Shown here: positions 11,131 to 18,759 of the stretch, one piece after another
Layout: each line of letters starts with the position of its first letter
How positions within the stretch are numbered: the first letter of the stretch is position 1
DNA from: Massilia varians
GTDB lineage: Bacteria; Pseudomonadota; Gammaproteobacteria; Burkholderiales; Burkholderiaceae_D
NCBI RefSeq assembly: GCF_027923905.1
Contig: NZ_AP026966.1
Span: 1,985,001 to 2,049,000, forward strand
Direction of reading: 5' to 3'
Length of the DNA: 64,000 nt
Notes under the pieces: model-generated
What the model saw: only the letters and a program-made list of their open reading frames with translations
Told to the model about the DNA's origin: nothing
The model's database searches: none
Program-made: the position numbers and the translations under genes

Positions 11131-12558
11131 TTAGCCTAGCCGGAAGCGGAGCGCAAAATTGTTCAGCGTCCCGGGCAGCCTTTCCGGGTCCAGCGCCAGC
11201 CCCCCAGTCTGCGCCAGCGGGCGAGCTCCGAGCAGGGTAGCCAGCATGGCGCTGCTCAGCATCAGCACCAGGTGGCGCCCCGGACACATCACCGGACCGT
11301 CGCTGAAGGGGATCAGCGGCCAGTCCTGACCGGCGGTCCGGCCGTCCAGCCACAGCTCCGGCGTGAAGCGGTCTGCATGCTCCAGGCGGGTATCGTCGCG
11401 GTGGAAGAAGGGCGCGTGGATCAGGACGCCGGTGTCGGCCGGCATGCTGCCGTGCTCCCAGCGCGTCTCGGATGTGCTCTGGCGCAGCACCATGGGCGTG
11501 GTCGGCCACAGGCGCAGCGCTTCCAGCATGCAGGCGCGCAGGAAGGGCAGGGGCTGCCCGGGCCGGCGCGCCGCGATCTCCTCGCGGGCGCGCGCCAGCT
11601 GTGCGGGATGGCTGGCCAGCAGGGCCAGGGCGCGGAAACTGGCCATCACGGCTGCGTCGAAAGCGAACAGCCATTGCGGCACCTGCTGGCGCGGCGCGGT
11701 GGTGGCGCTGCGCGTGATCCCCGCCATGTAGCCGGCCAGGCTGCCCGGCTCGGCGCGCTCGAGGTAGGTCTGGATGCGGGCCAGGAAACGCTCGCGCCTG
11801 GCAGGCATTTTCGGGTGGAAGCCGGCCCAGTTGGCGGCTCCGCGCAGGCGTACGATCAGGGCCTGCAGTTCCTGGTCCTCGGCGGCGCTGTTGCCCAGTA
11901 CCACGCGCCGGATCAGGCGGTACCAGCCTTCGGACCAGGTTTTCCAGTCGAGCGTGCCGCCGGCCTGCGCCAGCATGCGCGCCGCTTCTTCCTCGACGGT
12001 GGGCAGGAAGCTGGCGGCCATCCGGTGCATCGGATGCGCGGTGTCGAGCGCGGCCTCGTTGAAGCGGCGCCGGTCGGCGCGCTCGGGACCGGTCGACAGC
12101 AGCACGCCCTTCGGTTCGAAGTGCGAGAGCGCGGCGCGCTTTTCGGTGCTGACGGCGGAGAACGGAACCGGCGACTCGTCCAGCACGCGCTGGGCGTGGG
12201 CCGGATCCAGCACCACCGCCTGCTTGCGGATCGGCAGCGGCAGCATCAAGGGGCCGGGGCCGTACTTGTCGCGCAGCTTCTGCATGCGCCGGATGGCGCG
12301 GCGGTGCGTGTCGAAGCGCTCCGCCAGGGCCATCATGGGCGGACGGCGGATGATCACCCCTTGCGCCACCACTGGGGCGAAGACCTCGAGCCCGAGGGCG
12401 AGCGTGTCGCGCAGGCTGGCGCGCGGCAAGCCGTCATCGTGATTGGCGTAGGCGGCGGGAGCGGTCCGGGCGATGCGCCGGCCGGCAGCCAGTCCGGTGC
12501 CGAAGGCGCCGAGCACGCCGGCGGCCAGCAGCAGGGTGTCCTTGCGCAAATTCCTCAT
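11131..12558 (-). CDS. Cytochrome P450, membrane-anchored, atypical I-helix
   Basis: 475-residue P450. The heme-thiolate motif FSDGPVMCPG places the ligand at Cys425, and the K-helix ExxR is EALR at 346-349. An N-terminal hydrophobic segment (about 8-26) suggests membrane anchoring. The I-helix reads WLFAFDAAVMASF, so the usual acid-Thr pair is Asp301-Ala302 and the proton-relay threonine is absent. The start has an AGGATG site. It is next to regulatory genes, 3 kb from the carotenoid operon, with no ferredoxin or reductase partner beside it. The substrate is unknown; a terpenoid or fatty acid is possible but unproven. Confidence 0.9.
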   Translation of the reverse strand: MRNLRKDTLLLAAGVLGAFGTGLAAGRRIARTAPAAYANHDDGLPRASLRDTLALGLEVFAPVVAQGVIIRRPPMMALAERFDTHRRAIRRMQKLRDKYGPGPLMLPLPIRKQAVVLDPAHAQRVLDESPVPFSAVSTEKRAALSHFEPKGVLLSTGPERADRRRFNEAALDTAHPMHRMAASFLPTVEEEAARMLAQAGGTLDWKTWSEGWYRLIRRVVLGNSAAEDQELQALIVRLRGAANWAGFHPKMPARRERFLARIQTYLERAEPGSLAGYMAGITRSATTAPRQQVPQWLFAFDAAVMASFRALALLASHPAQLARAREEIAARRPGQPLPFLRACMLEALRLWPTTPMVLRQSTSETRWEHGSMPADTGVLIHAPFFHRDDTRLEHADRFTPELWLDGRTAGQDWPLIPFSDGPVMCPGRHLVLMLSSAMLATLLGARPLAQTGGLALDPERLPGTLNNFALRFRLG

Positions 12559-12633
12559 GGTTCATCCTGTCGAGTACGTAAAACTTGACTGTACGACAAT
12601 TGACAAGACGGGCGCGCACGGGCGCCGGCAGGA

Positions 12634-13410
12634 CTACATCTGCTTGAACAGGTGCAGGAAGCTGCGGCTGACTTCCAGCTTCTCCGGCCTGCCCTTGACC
12701 AGCACCAGGTGCCGGCCGCGGATATCGCGCGTCACCCCGTCGATCGCGTTGACGTTGACCAGGGTGGCGCGGTGGATCTGCCAGAACAGGGAAGGATCGA
12801 GCTCTTCGGCCAGGTCGCGCACCGGCTTGCGGATCAGGGCTTCGAAGCTGGCGGTCTGGACGCAGGTGTACTTCTCGTCCGAGCGGAAGAACAGGATATC
12901 CTCCACCGGAATCATGCGCAGGTCCTGGCCGATGCTGGCCTGGATCCACTGCAGGTGCTTGGGCTTGGGCGCGGCGATCTTCTCGGCCAGCTGCGACAGC
13001 ATGGCCTGCACGCTGTCGTTGACGCTGGCTTTTTCGTTGGGACGCTCCAGGCGCTGCTTCAGGCGGTCGACGGTGAGCTTCAGACGCTCCGGCTCGGTGG
13101 GTTTCAGCACGTAATCGATGGCGCCGCGCTCGAAGGCTTCCACCGCGTACTGGTCGTAGGCGGTGACGAACACGATCTGGCTGCGCTCGCCGATGTCGCG
13201 CGCCGCTTCCATCCCGGTCTTGCCCGGCATGCGGATGTCGAGGAAGGTCAGGTCCGGCTTCAGCTGCTCGACCAGTTCCACCGCCTCCTCGCCATTCTTG
13301 GCTTCGCCAATGATGTCGAGTTCCGGCCAGACCTCGGACAGGCGCAGGCGCAGCTGGTCACGCATGAGTCGTTCGTCGTCGGCGATGATCGCGGTAGGTG
13401 CGGTTGGCAT
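12634..13410 (-). CDS. LytTR-family response regulator
   Basis: 258-residue DNA-binding response regulator. The receiver domain (residues 1-125) has acidic residues DDE at 11-13, phospho-acceptor Asp58 in TFLDIRMPG, and the switch lysine in YVLKPTEP. A linker leads to a C-terminal LytTR domain (about 150-255) with FFRSDEKYTCV and WQIHRATLVNVNAI. It lies 100 bp downstream of the LytS-like kinase on the same strand, so they form a two-component pair. The family often controls membrane stress, quorum sensing or cell-envelope genes; the target here is unknown. Confidence 0.93.
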   Translation of the reverse strand: MPTAPTAIIADDERLMRDQLRLRLSEVWPELDIIGEAKNGEEAVELVEQLKPDLTFLDIRMPGKTGMEAARDIGERSQIVFVTAYDQYAVEAFERGAIDYVLKPTEPERLKLTVDRLKQRLERPNEKASVNDSVQAMLSQLAEKIAAPKPKHLQWIQASIGQDLRMIPVEDILFFRSDEKYTCVQTASFEALIRKPVRDLAEELDPSLFWQIHRATLVNVNAIDGVTRDIRGRHLVLVKGRPEKLEVSRSFLHLFKQM

Positions 13411-13510
13411 GCTGGTCCCTGTAGCTAGGTGATGATTTGTTGATTATTCAATGAAACAGCGCGCCAGGCAAGCATCCGCCCGGGCGCCGGCCCCGGCCAT
13501 GCAGGGCGGG

Positions 13511-14779
13511 TCAGCCCGCCCTGGCGAGCTGGTAAGGCACCTCGATCATGGCGATCACGCCGCTCGGGCTGTTGGCCGCGATGTGCAGCTGGCCGGCGTC
13601 GCCGTGCAGCAGCTTGAGGCGGTCGCGGATGGTCTGCAATCCGAGGCCGGTGCCGTCGCTGGGCATCACCCCGAAACCGACGCCGTCGTCGGTGACGGTG
13701 ACGAGCAGCTTGCTGTCGACCACTTCGGCCTGGATCTTGAGGGTGCCGCCTTCCGGCTTGCATTCGAGGCCGTGCTTGATCGCGTTCTCGACCATCGACT
13801 GCAGCATCATCGGCGGGAAGGCCGCGCTGCGCAGGCCGTCCGGCACCTGCATCACCACCGTCAGGCGCTCTTCCATGCGCATCTTGAGCAGGGCCAGGTA
13901 GGCCGTGACCATGTCCACCTCGCGCCCGAGGCCGGTGACGACGGCGTTGTCGCGCATCTGGGGCAGCACCGCGCGCAGGTACTGGATCAGGCTGCGCTGC
14001 ATGGCCGAGGCGCGCGGCGGGTCGACCTGGATCAGGTGCTCGACCGAGGCCAGGGTGTTGAACAGGAAGTGGGGCTCGACCTGGGCCTGCATCATCTGCA
14101 TCTTGGTTTCCGACAGCTGGCGCTGCATGGCTTCGCGCTCGGCCGCGGCGTTGGCCAGCTGGGATTGCGCCTCGGCGCGCTTCTTGCCTCCCACCAGGGC
14201 CTTGGTGCCGAACAGGGCCAGCACGAACAGCAGCACGAAGTTCATGAACCAGGTCGAGGCCTGCTTGTGGTAGCGCGACACCTTCTGCTCGGCGGCGTCT
14301 TCCACGGCGGCATCGATTGCGTTCGACAATTCCTCGCTGATCTGCGGCGGCAATTCGATGTGGACCGATTCGCTGCCGCTGCCCGCGCCCGCCGGCGCGC
14401 TCGGGGCCGCCGGCGCGGCCGGGGCGGGCGGCGCGTCGGGCGCGTCGGGTGCGCCTTCGGCGTCCGGCGGGGCGGGCGGTTCCGGCGGCGTCGCGCTGCG
14501 CGGCCGGTTGCGCGGATGGAAGCGGATCCCGCTTTCGTCGATCAGGATGGCGGCGTCGCCGCCGCGCCGCTCGCGCTCGGCGCGCGACACGTATTCTTCA
14601 GCGGGCCCGGAGAACAGTTCTTCCTGCAGGATGGCCCCGGCGGTCAGGGTCAGGATCGCAAACAGGAAAAACTTCCACCACGACAGCTGGGTCACCCAGG
14701 TCGCCACGGCGTCGAAGCCGCGGTAGAGCCACGACAGGACGCTCGAAAAATAATGCGGATTGGTGTTCCTGGCTTGCAT
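13511..14779 (-). CDS. LytS/YehU-type sensor histidine kinase
   Basis: 422-residue sensor kinase. TM helices lie near 34-51 and 176-195, enclosing a loop of about 125 residues. Part of this loop (93-131) is an unusually Pro/Ala-rich low-complexity linker. The His_kinase domain has His237 in AQVEPHFLFNTLASVEHL, and the HATPase region has VENAIKHGLE and TVTDDGVGFG. It is upstream of the LytTR regulator in the same orientation, so the two are its cognate pair. The Pro/Ala loop differs from the multi-TM 5TM sensor of LytS proper and resembles AlgZ/YehU-like kinases. Confidence 0.92.
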   Translation of the reverse strand: MQARNTNPHYFSSVLSWLYRGFDAVATWVTQLSWWKFFLFAILTLTAGAILQEELFSGPAEEYVSRAERERRGGDAAILIDESGIRFHPRNRPRSATPPEPPAPPDAEGAPDAPDAPPAPAAPAAPSAPAGAGSGSESVHIELPPQISEELSNAIDAAVEDAAEQKVSRYHKQASTWFMNFVLLFVLALFGTKALVGGKKRAEAQSQLANAAAEREAMQRQLSETKMQMMQAQVEPHFLFNTLASVEHLIQVDPPRASAMQRSLIQYLRAVLPQMRDNAVVTGLGREVDMVTAYLALLKMRMEERLTVVMQVPDGLRSAAFPPMMLQSMVENAIKHGLECKPEGGTLKIQAEVVDSKLLVTVTDDGVGFGVMPSDGTGLGLQTIRDRLKLLHGDAGQLHIAANSPSGVIAMIEVPYQLARAG

Positions 14780-15025
14780 ATCGATCTTCGCTGTTGGTGC
14801 AAGCGGCGAGTGTACCTCTTCGCCACTGGCGCGTGCCGGAAATACAACATCTCCGACGTCTACGACTGTTGGGATGATGCAACTTTACCCCGCGCCCGCC
14901 CTGGCGGCCAGTACCGTGCGACAGCCTGCACGATCCGGGGAATGGATGGCGTCCATCCGGGCCAGGATGCGTCAGCGCAAAAGCTGAGATACGATGCTGA
15001 CAAACGGAAACGTTGCAAGGTATGA

Positions 15026-15451
15026 TCTTTCGACCGCAGTCCCGCTTTCCGACTCCAGAAAGGAAGTGCCGATGTCTGCACCACGCTGTACTTCGAGCAC
15101 AGCGAGCGTTGCAAGGAACAGATCCGGCGCTGCGCCCGCGTCCACCGCAACCTGGTGGTGCTCGACCTGCGCGGCGAGGAGGTGATCTACGCCGGCAACC
15201 GCTTCATCATCTACGCCTTGTTCCCCGAGACCAATATCTCGATCCACGTGCCGTGGGGTGTCAAGCAGCAGAACACCGTGTTTGCCACCGGCAAGTCGAT
15301 CCTGAACCGGACCTCGAACACCAATATCGGCGCCCTGATGCTGGAATACGGCGGGGGCGGGCACGAGAACGCCGGCACCTGCCAGGTGGACAACGAGATG
15401 GCCGAGGACGTGCTGGGCGCCCTGGTCAACCGGATCAACAAGGACGGCTGA
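15026..15451 (+). pseudogene. 3' remnant of a DHH/DHHA1 phosphoesterase gene
   Basis: The frame after the TGA at 15023 reads through to 15451. From about 15071 it encodes an ordinary C-terminal half of a DHH-family phosphoesterase (the exopolyphosphatase-like group): LYFEHSERCKEQIRRC, a beta-rich segment, then the DHHA1 signature MLEYGGGGHENAGTC. The N-terminal catalytic DHH domain with its Asp/His metal ligands, about 180-200 residues, is absent. No in-frame ATG starts the conserved part; a GTG at 15155 begins too late. I read it as a decayed, 5'-truncated gene. A short expressed protein using an alternative start cannot be excluded. Confidence 0.7.
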
Positions 15452-15464
15452 GCGGGAAGCCGGC

Positions 15465-15866
15465 CTAGCCGGCGCGGCGCGCACCGATACGGATGCAGCC
15501 GAGCGCGGCGCAGGTCACCGCCGTGCCCAGCGCCAGGCCGCCAACCATCCCCGCCACGCCGATCGGGGCGGCCAGCCAGGCCAGCATGTAGCCCAGTCCG
15601 CCCAACACCAGGGCCCAGCCGGCAAAGCGGCGCGCGGCCTGGTCGGCGGCAGGCGAAGCGCAGCGCATGCGCGCCGCCAGCGCCTTCGGGATCGCGTTCG
15701 CATACACCACCACGATTGCGCCCAGCAGGACGCCGGCAAGGCGCCGTGCCCATTCCGGGTCGAGGTAGGCCGGCGCGGCCCAGGTCAGCAGGCTGGATGC
15801 GCCAAGGATGCAGGCAGCCGCCAGCACGGCGCGGCACAGGTGGGAAAGGCGGGACGAGGGCTTCAT
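15465..15866 (-). CDS. Small membrane protein paired with an SdpR-like regulator
   Basis: 133-residue protein with four hydrophobic segments (about 10-31, 42-62, 81-99, 104-125), so probably an inner-membrane four-helix protein. Its start lies two bases after the stop of the ArsR-family gene, so the two are co-transcribed and probably coupled. The organisation resembles SdpR/SdpI pairs, in which a membrane protein is made with its autorepressor. Sequence similarity to SdpI itself is not obvious to me, so the role is left open. Confidence 0.7.
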   Translation of the reverse strand: MKPSSRLSHLCRAVLAAACILGASSLLTWAAPAYLDPEWARRLAGVLLGAIVVVYANAIPKALAARMRCASPAADQAARRFAGWALVLGGLGYMLAWLAAPIGVAGMVGGLALGTAVTCAALGCIRIGARRAG

Positions 15867-15868
15867 GC

Positions 15869-16171
15869 TTACTCCTTCTCTGGTGCAACAGCGGGAGGAT
15901 CGGGCCGGCTGACCTTCAGTCCGAAGGCCTGCGCGAATCCCAGCAGGGCGTCTTCGAGCACCGACAGCCTGAGCCGGTAGGTGATGCTGCGGCCGTGTTT
16001 TTCCGGCTCGATCAGCCCGGCCGCGACCAGCACGGCAAAGTGGGCCGACATGGTCGGCTTGGACACGTCGAACAGCTCGGCCAGCTCGCCCGCGCCCATC
16101 GGTCCCTTCTGCAGGTGCTGGAGGACGGCGCGGCGGGTCGGATCGGACAAGGCTTTGAAAACGGAAGTCAT
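15869..16171 (-). CDS. ArsR/SdpR-family winged-helix repressor
   Basis: 100-residue ArsR-type regulator. It begins VFKALSDPTRRAVLQHLQ and has the recognition-helix region VSKPTMSAHFAVLVAAGLI followed by the wing EKHGRSITYRL. No cysteine metal site (CxC) is present, which fits the SdpR/autorepressor branch rather than the arsenic sensors. It is the first gene of a two-gene operon with the membrane protein downstream. The A+T-rich bases at 16175-16200 just upstream, with TAGCTAAATATCGAACTATCG, could be its promoter/operator. Confidence 0.88.
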   Translation of the reverse strand: MTSVFKALSDPTRRAVLQHLQKGPMGAGELAELFDVSKPTMSAHFAVLVAAGLIEPEKHGRSITYRLRLSVLEDALLGFAQAFGLKVSRPDPPAVAPEKE

Positions 16172-16243
16172 GATCGATTATTAGCTAAATATCGAACTAT
16201 CGCAAGGTTTTTCGTCTTGGCGGCGCCGGATGACGGAGCGGGG

Positions 16244-18631
16244 TCACGCCTGATGGCGCTGGCCGAGCATCTCGCGCACCGCCTCGGGCGGCAATGGCTC
16301 GCTGAACCACTGTCCCTGCAGCTGGTCGCAGCCGTGCGAGCGCAGGAATTCGACCTGCGCCTCGGTCTCGACCGCTTCGCCCACCACTGCCAGGTCGAGG
16401 TTGTGGCCGATGTCGATCAGGGTCTTGGCCAGCCGGCTGCCGCCGTTGCCGTCGCCCTCGCGGGCGATCTCGTGCACCGCCGCCTTCGAGAGTTTGACCT
16501 GGCGCACCGACAGCTGGCGCAGGAAGGACAGGTCGGAAATCCCCTTGCCGAACTCGTCGAGCGAGAGCGCCACGCCGACTTCGCGCAGCTGCGCCGACAG
16601 GTCGCGCCCCAGTCCCGGATTGCGGATCAGGTCGGCCTCGGGGATCTCGACCTCCAGGCTGCCGGGCGGCAGCCCGTAGCGCGCCATGCGCTCGGCCAGG
16701 CCGGGAATGAAGCCGTGCTGGCTGTACTCGCGGTGCGAGACGTTCACCGATACCGGCAGGCCGGTGTAGCCGAGCTGGCCCAGTTCGCGCAGGAAGGCGC
16801 AGGCCTGGTCCAGCACCCAGTTGCCGATCTCGATCATCTTGCCCGATTCCTCGGCCTCGGCCAGGAAGGCGGCCGGCAGCATGATGCCGTGCTTCGGGTG
16901 GCGCCAGCGCAGCAGCGCCTCGAAGCCGCGCACCTTGCCGCTCCTGGCGTCCATGCGGGGCTGGAACAGCAGGAACAGTTCGTCGTGCTCGAGGGCGCTG
17001 CGGATGCTGTCGGCCAGGGCGGCGCGCTTCTGGCTTGCCGAGCGCATCTCGGGCGAGTAGAAGTGCACGCCGCCGCCGTTGCCCTTGATGTGGTACATCG
17101 CCATGTCGGCCGCGCGCACCAGCTCGGCGGGCGTGGCGCCGTCCTGCGGGAACAGCGCCACGCCCAGGCTGGCGCCGACCGCGATCTCGTTGCCGCCGAA
17201 GGCCACCGGCATCGTCATCGCGCGCCGCAGGCGCTCGGCCATGCGCAAGGTGAAGCGCACCGAGGGCTGGTCGACCAGCACCAGCACGAACTCGTCGCCC
17301 GACATGCGCGCCACCGTGTCGCTGTCGCGCACCGCCGCCAGCAGGCGGCGTCCGACCACCTTGAGCACCATGTCGCCGGCTTCGTGGCCGAAGGTGTCGT
17401 TGATGGTCTTGAAGTTGTCCAGGTCGACCAGGATGGTCGCCACCATGGAACCGTGGCGCTGGGCCAGGTGGACTGCGTGGTCGAGGCGGTCCCACAGCAG
17501 ATTGCGGTTGGCCAGGCCGGTGAGGTGATCGTGGTTGATCTCGTGCTCGAGGTGCTCGGTACGCTGCTTGGTGGCGGTGACGTCCTGCAAGATGCCGATG
17601 AAGTGAGTGACTTCGCCGTGCTCGTCGCGCACCGGGGTGATGGAGAGGTCGTTCCAGAAGATCTCGCCGTTCTTGCGCATATTGCGAAAGACCACGTTGA
17701 CCGCGCGCCGCTCGGCCAGCGCCAGGCGCACCTGGCTGCGCTCGTGGGCGTCGAAATCGGGCGCCCGCATGAAGCGCGCGTCGCGCCCGATCGCTTCAAG
17801 GGCCGAATAGCCGGCGATGCACTCGAAGGCCGGGTTGACGTACTCGATGATGTTGTCGCGCCCGACACAGCGGGTGATGACGATGCCATTGTTGGCCGCA
17901 TGCAGCGCGCGCTCGCGCAGGAGCAGCTGGCGCTCCTTCTCGCGGCGCTTGGCGATGCTCAGGCCCATCCCGAACAGGTACTGGTCGCCGTTGCAGCCCA
18001 CGCGCGCGCCGCCGACGATGACCGGCGTCTCGCGCCCGCTGCGCGAGACGTAGTTCATCTCCATCGCCACCTCGGCGCCCTCGTCGAACACGCGGCGGAA
18101 GTTTTCCCTGGCCTGGGCGCGCTCGCGCGGCTCGAACATGTCGAACACATGGGCGGCGGCCAGCTCGTCCGGCGTCATTTCGGTCATGCGTTCCAGGTTG
18201 GCGTTCCAGAGGATGAAGCGGCCGTCGCGATTGATCGCGTAGAAGGTGCCGGGCAGCAGGTCGACCACCTCGGACAGCGGCGTATTGCCGACCCGCTCGG
18301 CTTCGGAGAGCGCATCGGCCGCGGCGATGAAGACGGTGACGCTCCAGCCCCGCGCTTCGCCGCCGGCGTCGTACTGGCGCAGCAGGCCCAGGCTGGCCCG
18401 GCCTTCGCGCCCGCCGGCAAAGCGCATCCGCAAGGTGGCGCCGCCGGCGGCGGCCAGGGCCGCCCAGCCGGGATCGGGCTCGCCGCCGGCGACCAGGTCG
18501 AGGAGGGCGCGTCCCGGCGCCTGCGCCAGGGGCCAGCCGAACAGCGTCGCGCATGCGGGATTCCAGGTCACGACCTTGCCTTCGTCATCGGCCAGGAAGC
18601 AGACCTGCGCGGACGGTTCGATGGTGGACAT
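16244..18631 (-). CDS. PAS-GGDEF-EAL protein with degenerate EAL site
   Basis: 795-residue cytoplasmic c-di-GMP signalling protein. N-terminal PAS-like segments lie at about 1-115, 133-250 and 256-370, then a GGDEF domain (about 370-530) whose signature reads MSGDEF, and an EAL domain (about 540-785). EALLRW, the metal-binding Asn of NVSHRE and the later GEAVET are present. The DDFGTG loop is changed to DEFGKG and the KID lysine-aspartate step to KLS. Loss of these acidic ligands suggests the phosphodiesterase domain is weak or dead and may act as a c-di-GMP sensor. SGDEF cyclases can be active, so cyclase activity remains possible. Confidence 0.93.
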   Translation of the reverse strand: MSTIEPSAQVCFLADDEGKVVTWNPACATLFGWPLAQAPGRALLDLVAGGEPDPGWAALAAAGGATLRMRFAGGREGRASLGLLRQYDAGGEARGWSVTVFIAAADALSEAERVGNTPLSEVVDLLPGTFYAINRDGRFILWNANLERMTEMTPDELAAAHVFDMFEPRERAQARENFRRVFDEGAEVAMEMNYVSRSGRETPVIVGGARVGCNGDQYLFGMGLSIAKRREKERQLLLRERALHAANNGIVITRCVGRDNIIEYVNPAFECIAGYSALEAIGRDARFMRAPDFDAHERSQVRLALAERRAVNVVFRNMRKNGEIFWNDLSITPVRDEHGEVTHFIGILQDVTATKQRTEHLEHEINHDHLTGLANRNLLWDRLDHAVHLAQRHGSMVATILVDLDNFKTINDTFGHEAGDMVLKVVGRRLLAAVRDSDTVARMSGDEFVLVLVDQPSVRFTLRMAERLRRAMTMPVAFGGNEIAVGASLGVALFPQDGATPAELVRAADMAMYHIKGNGGGVHFYSPEMRSASQKRAALADSIRSALEHDELFLLFQPRMDARSGKVRGFEALLRWRHPKHGIMLPAAFLAEAEESGKMIEIGNWVLDQACAFLRELGQLGYTGLPVSVNVSHREYSQHGFIPGLAERMARYGLPPGSLEVEIPEADLIRNPGLGRDLSAQLREVGVALSLDEFGKGISDLSFLRQLSVRQVKLSKAAVHEIAREGDGNGGSRLAKTLIDIGHNLDLAVVGEAVETEAQVEFLRSHGCDQLQGQWFSEPLPPEAVREMLGQRHQA

Positions 18632-18700
18632 GCCGGGACCCTTCGCGAAAACGCTCGTGGGATCTCCAGCTTACACGCCTTCGCAAGCGGCGGGCGCAAA

Positions 18701-18730
18701 ACACACAAGCCACGGCGAACCGTGGCTTGT
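18701..18730 (-). terminator. UUCG-loop terminator after the flavin oxidoreductase
   Basis: Perfect 11-bp stem (ACAAGCCACGG / CCGTGGCTTGT) at 18705-18715 and 18720-18730 closing a TTCG tetraloop on the minus strand, followed by GTGTTTTGC. It lies 30 bp after the 18760 stop. This is a strong Rho-independent terminator. Confidence 0.88.
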
Positions 18731-18759
18731 AGGATACTGAACAGCGTCTGGCGCGCCCG

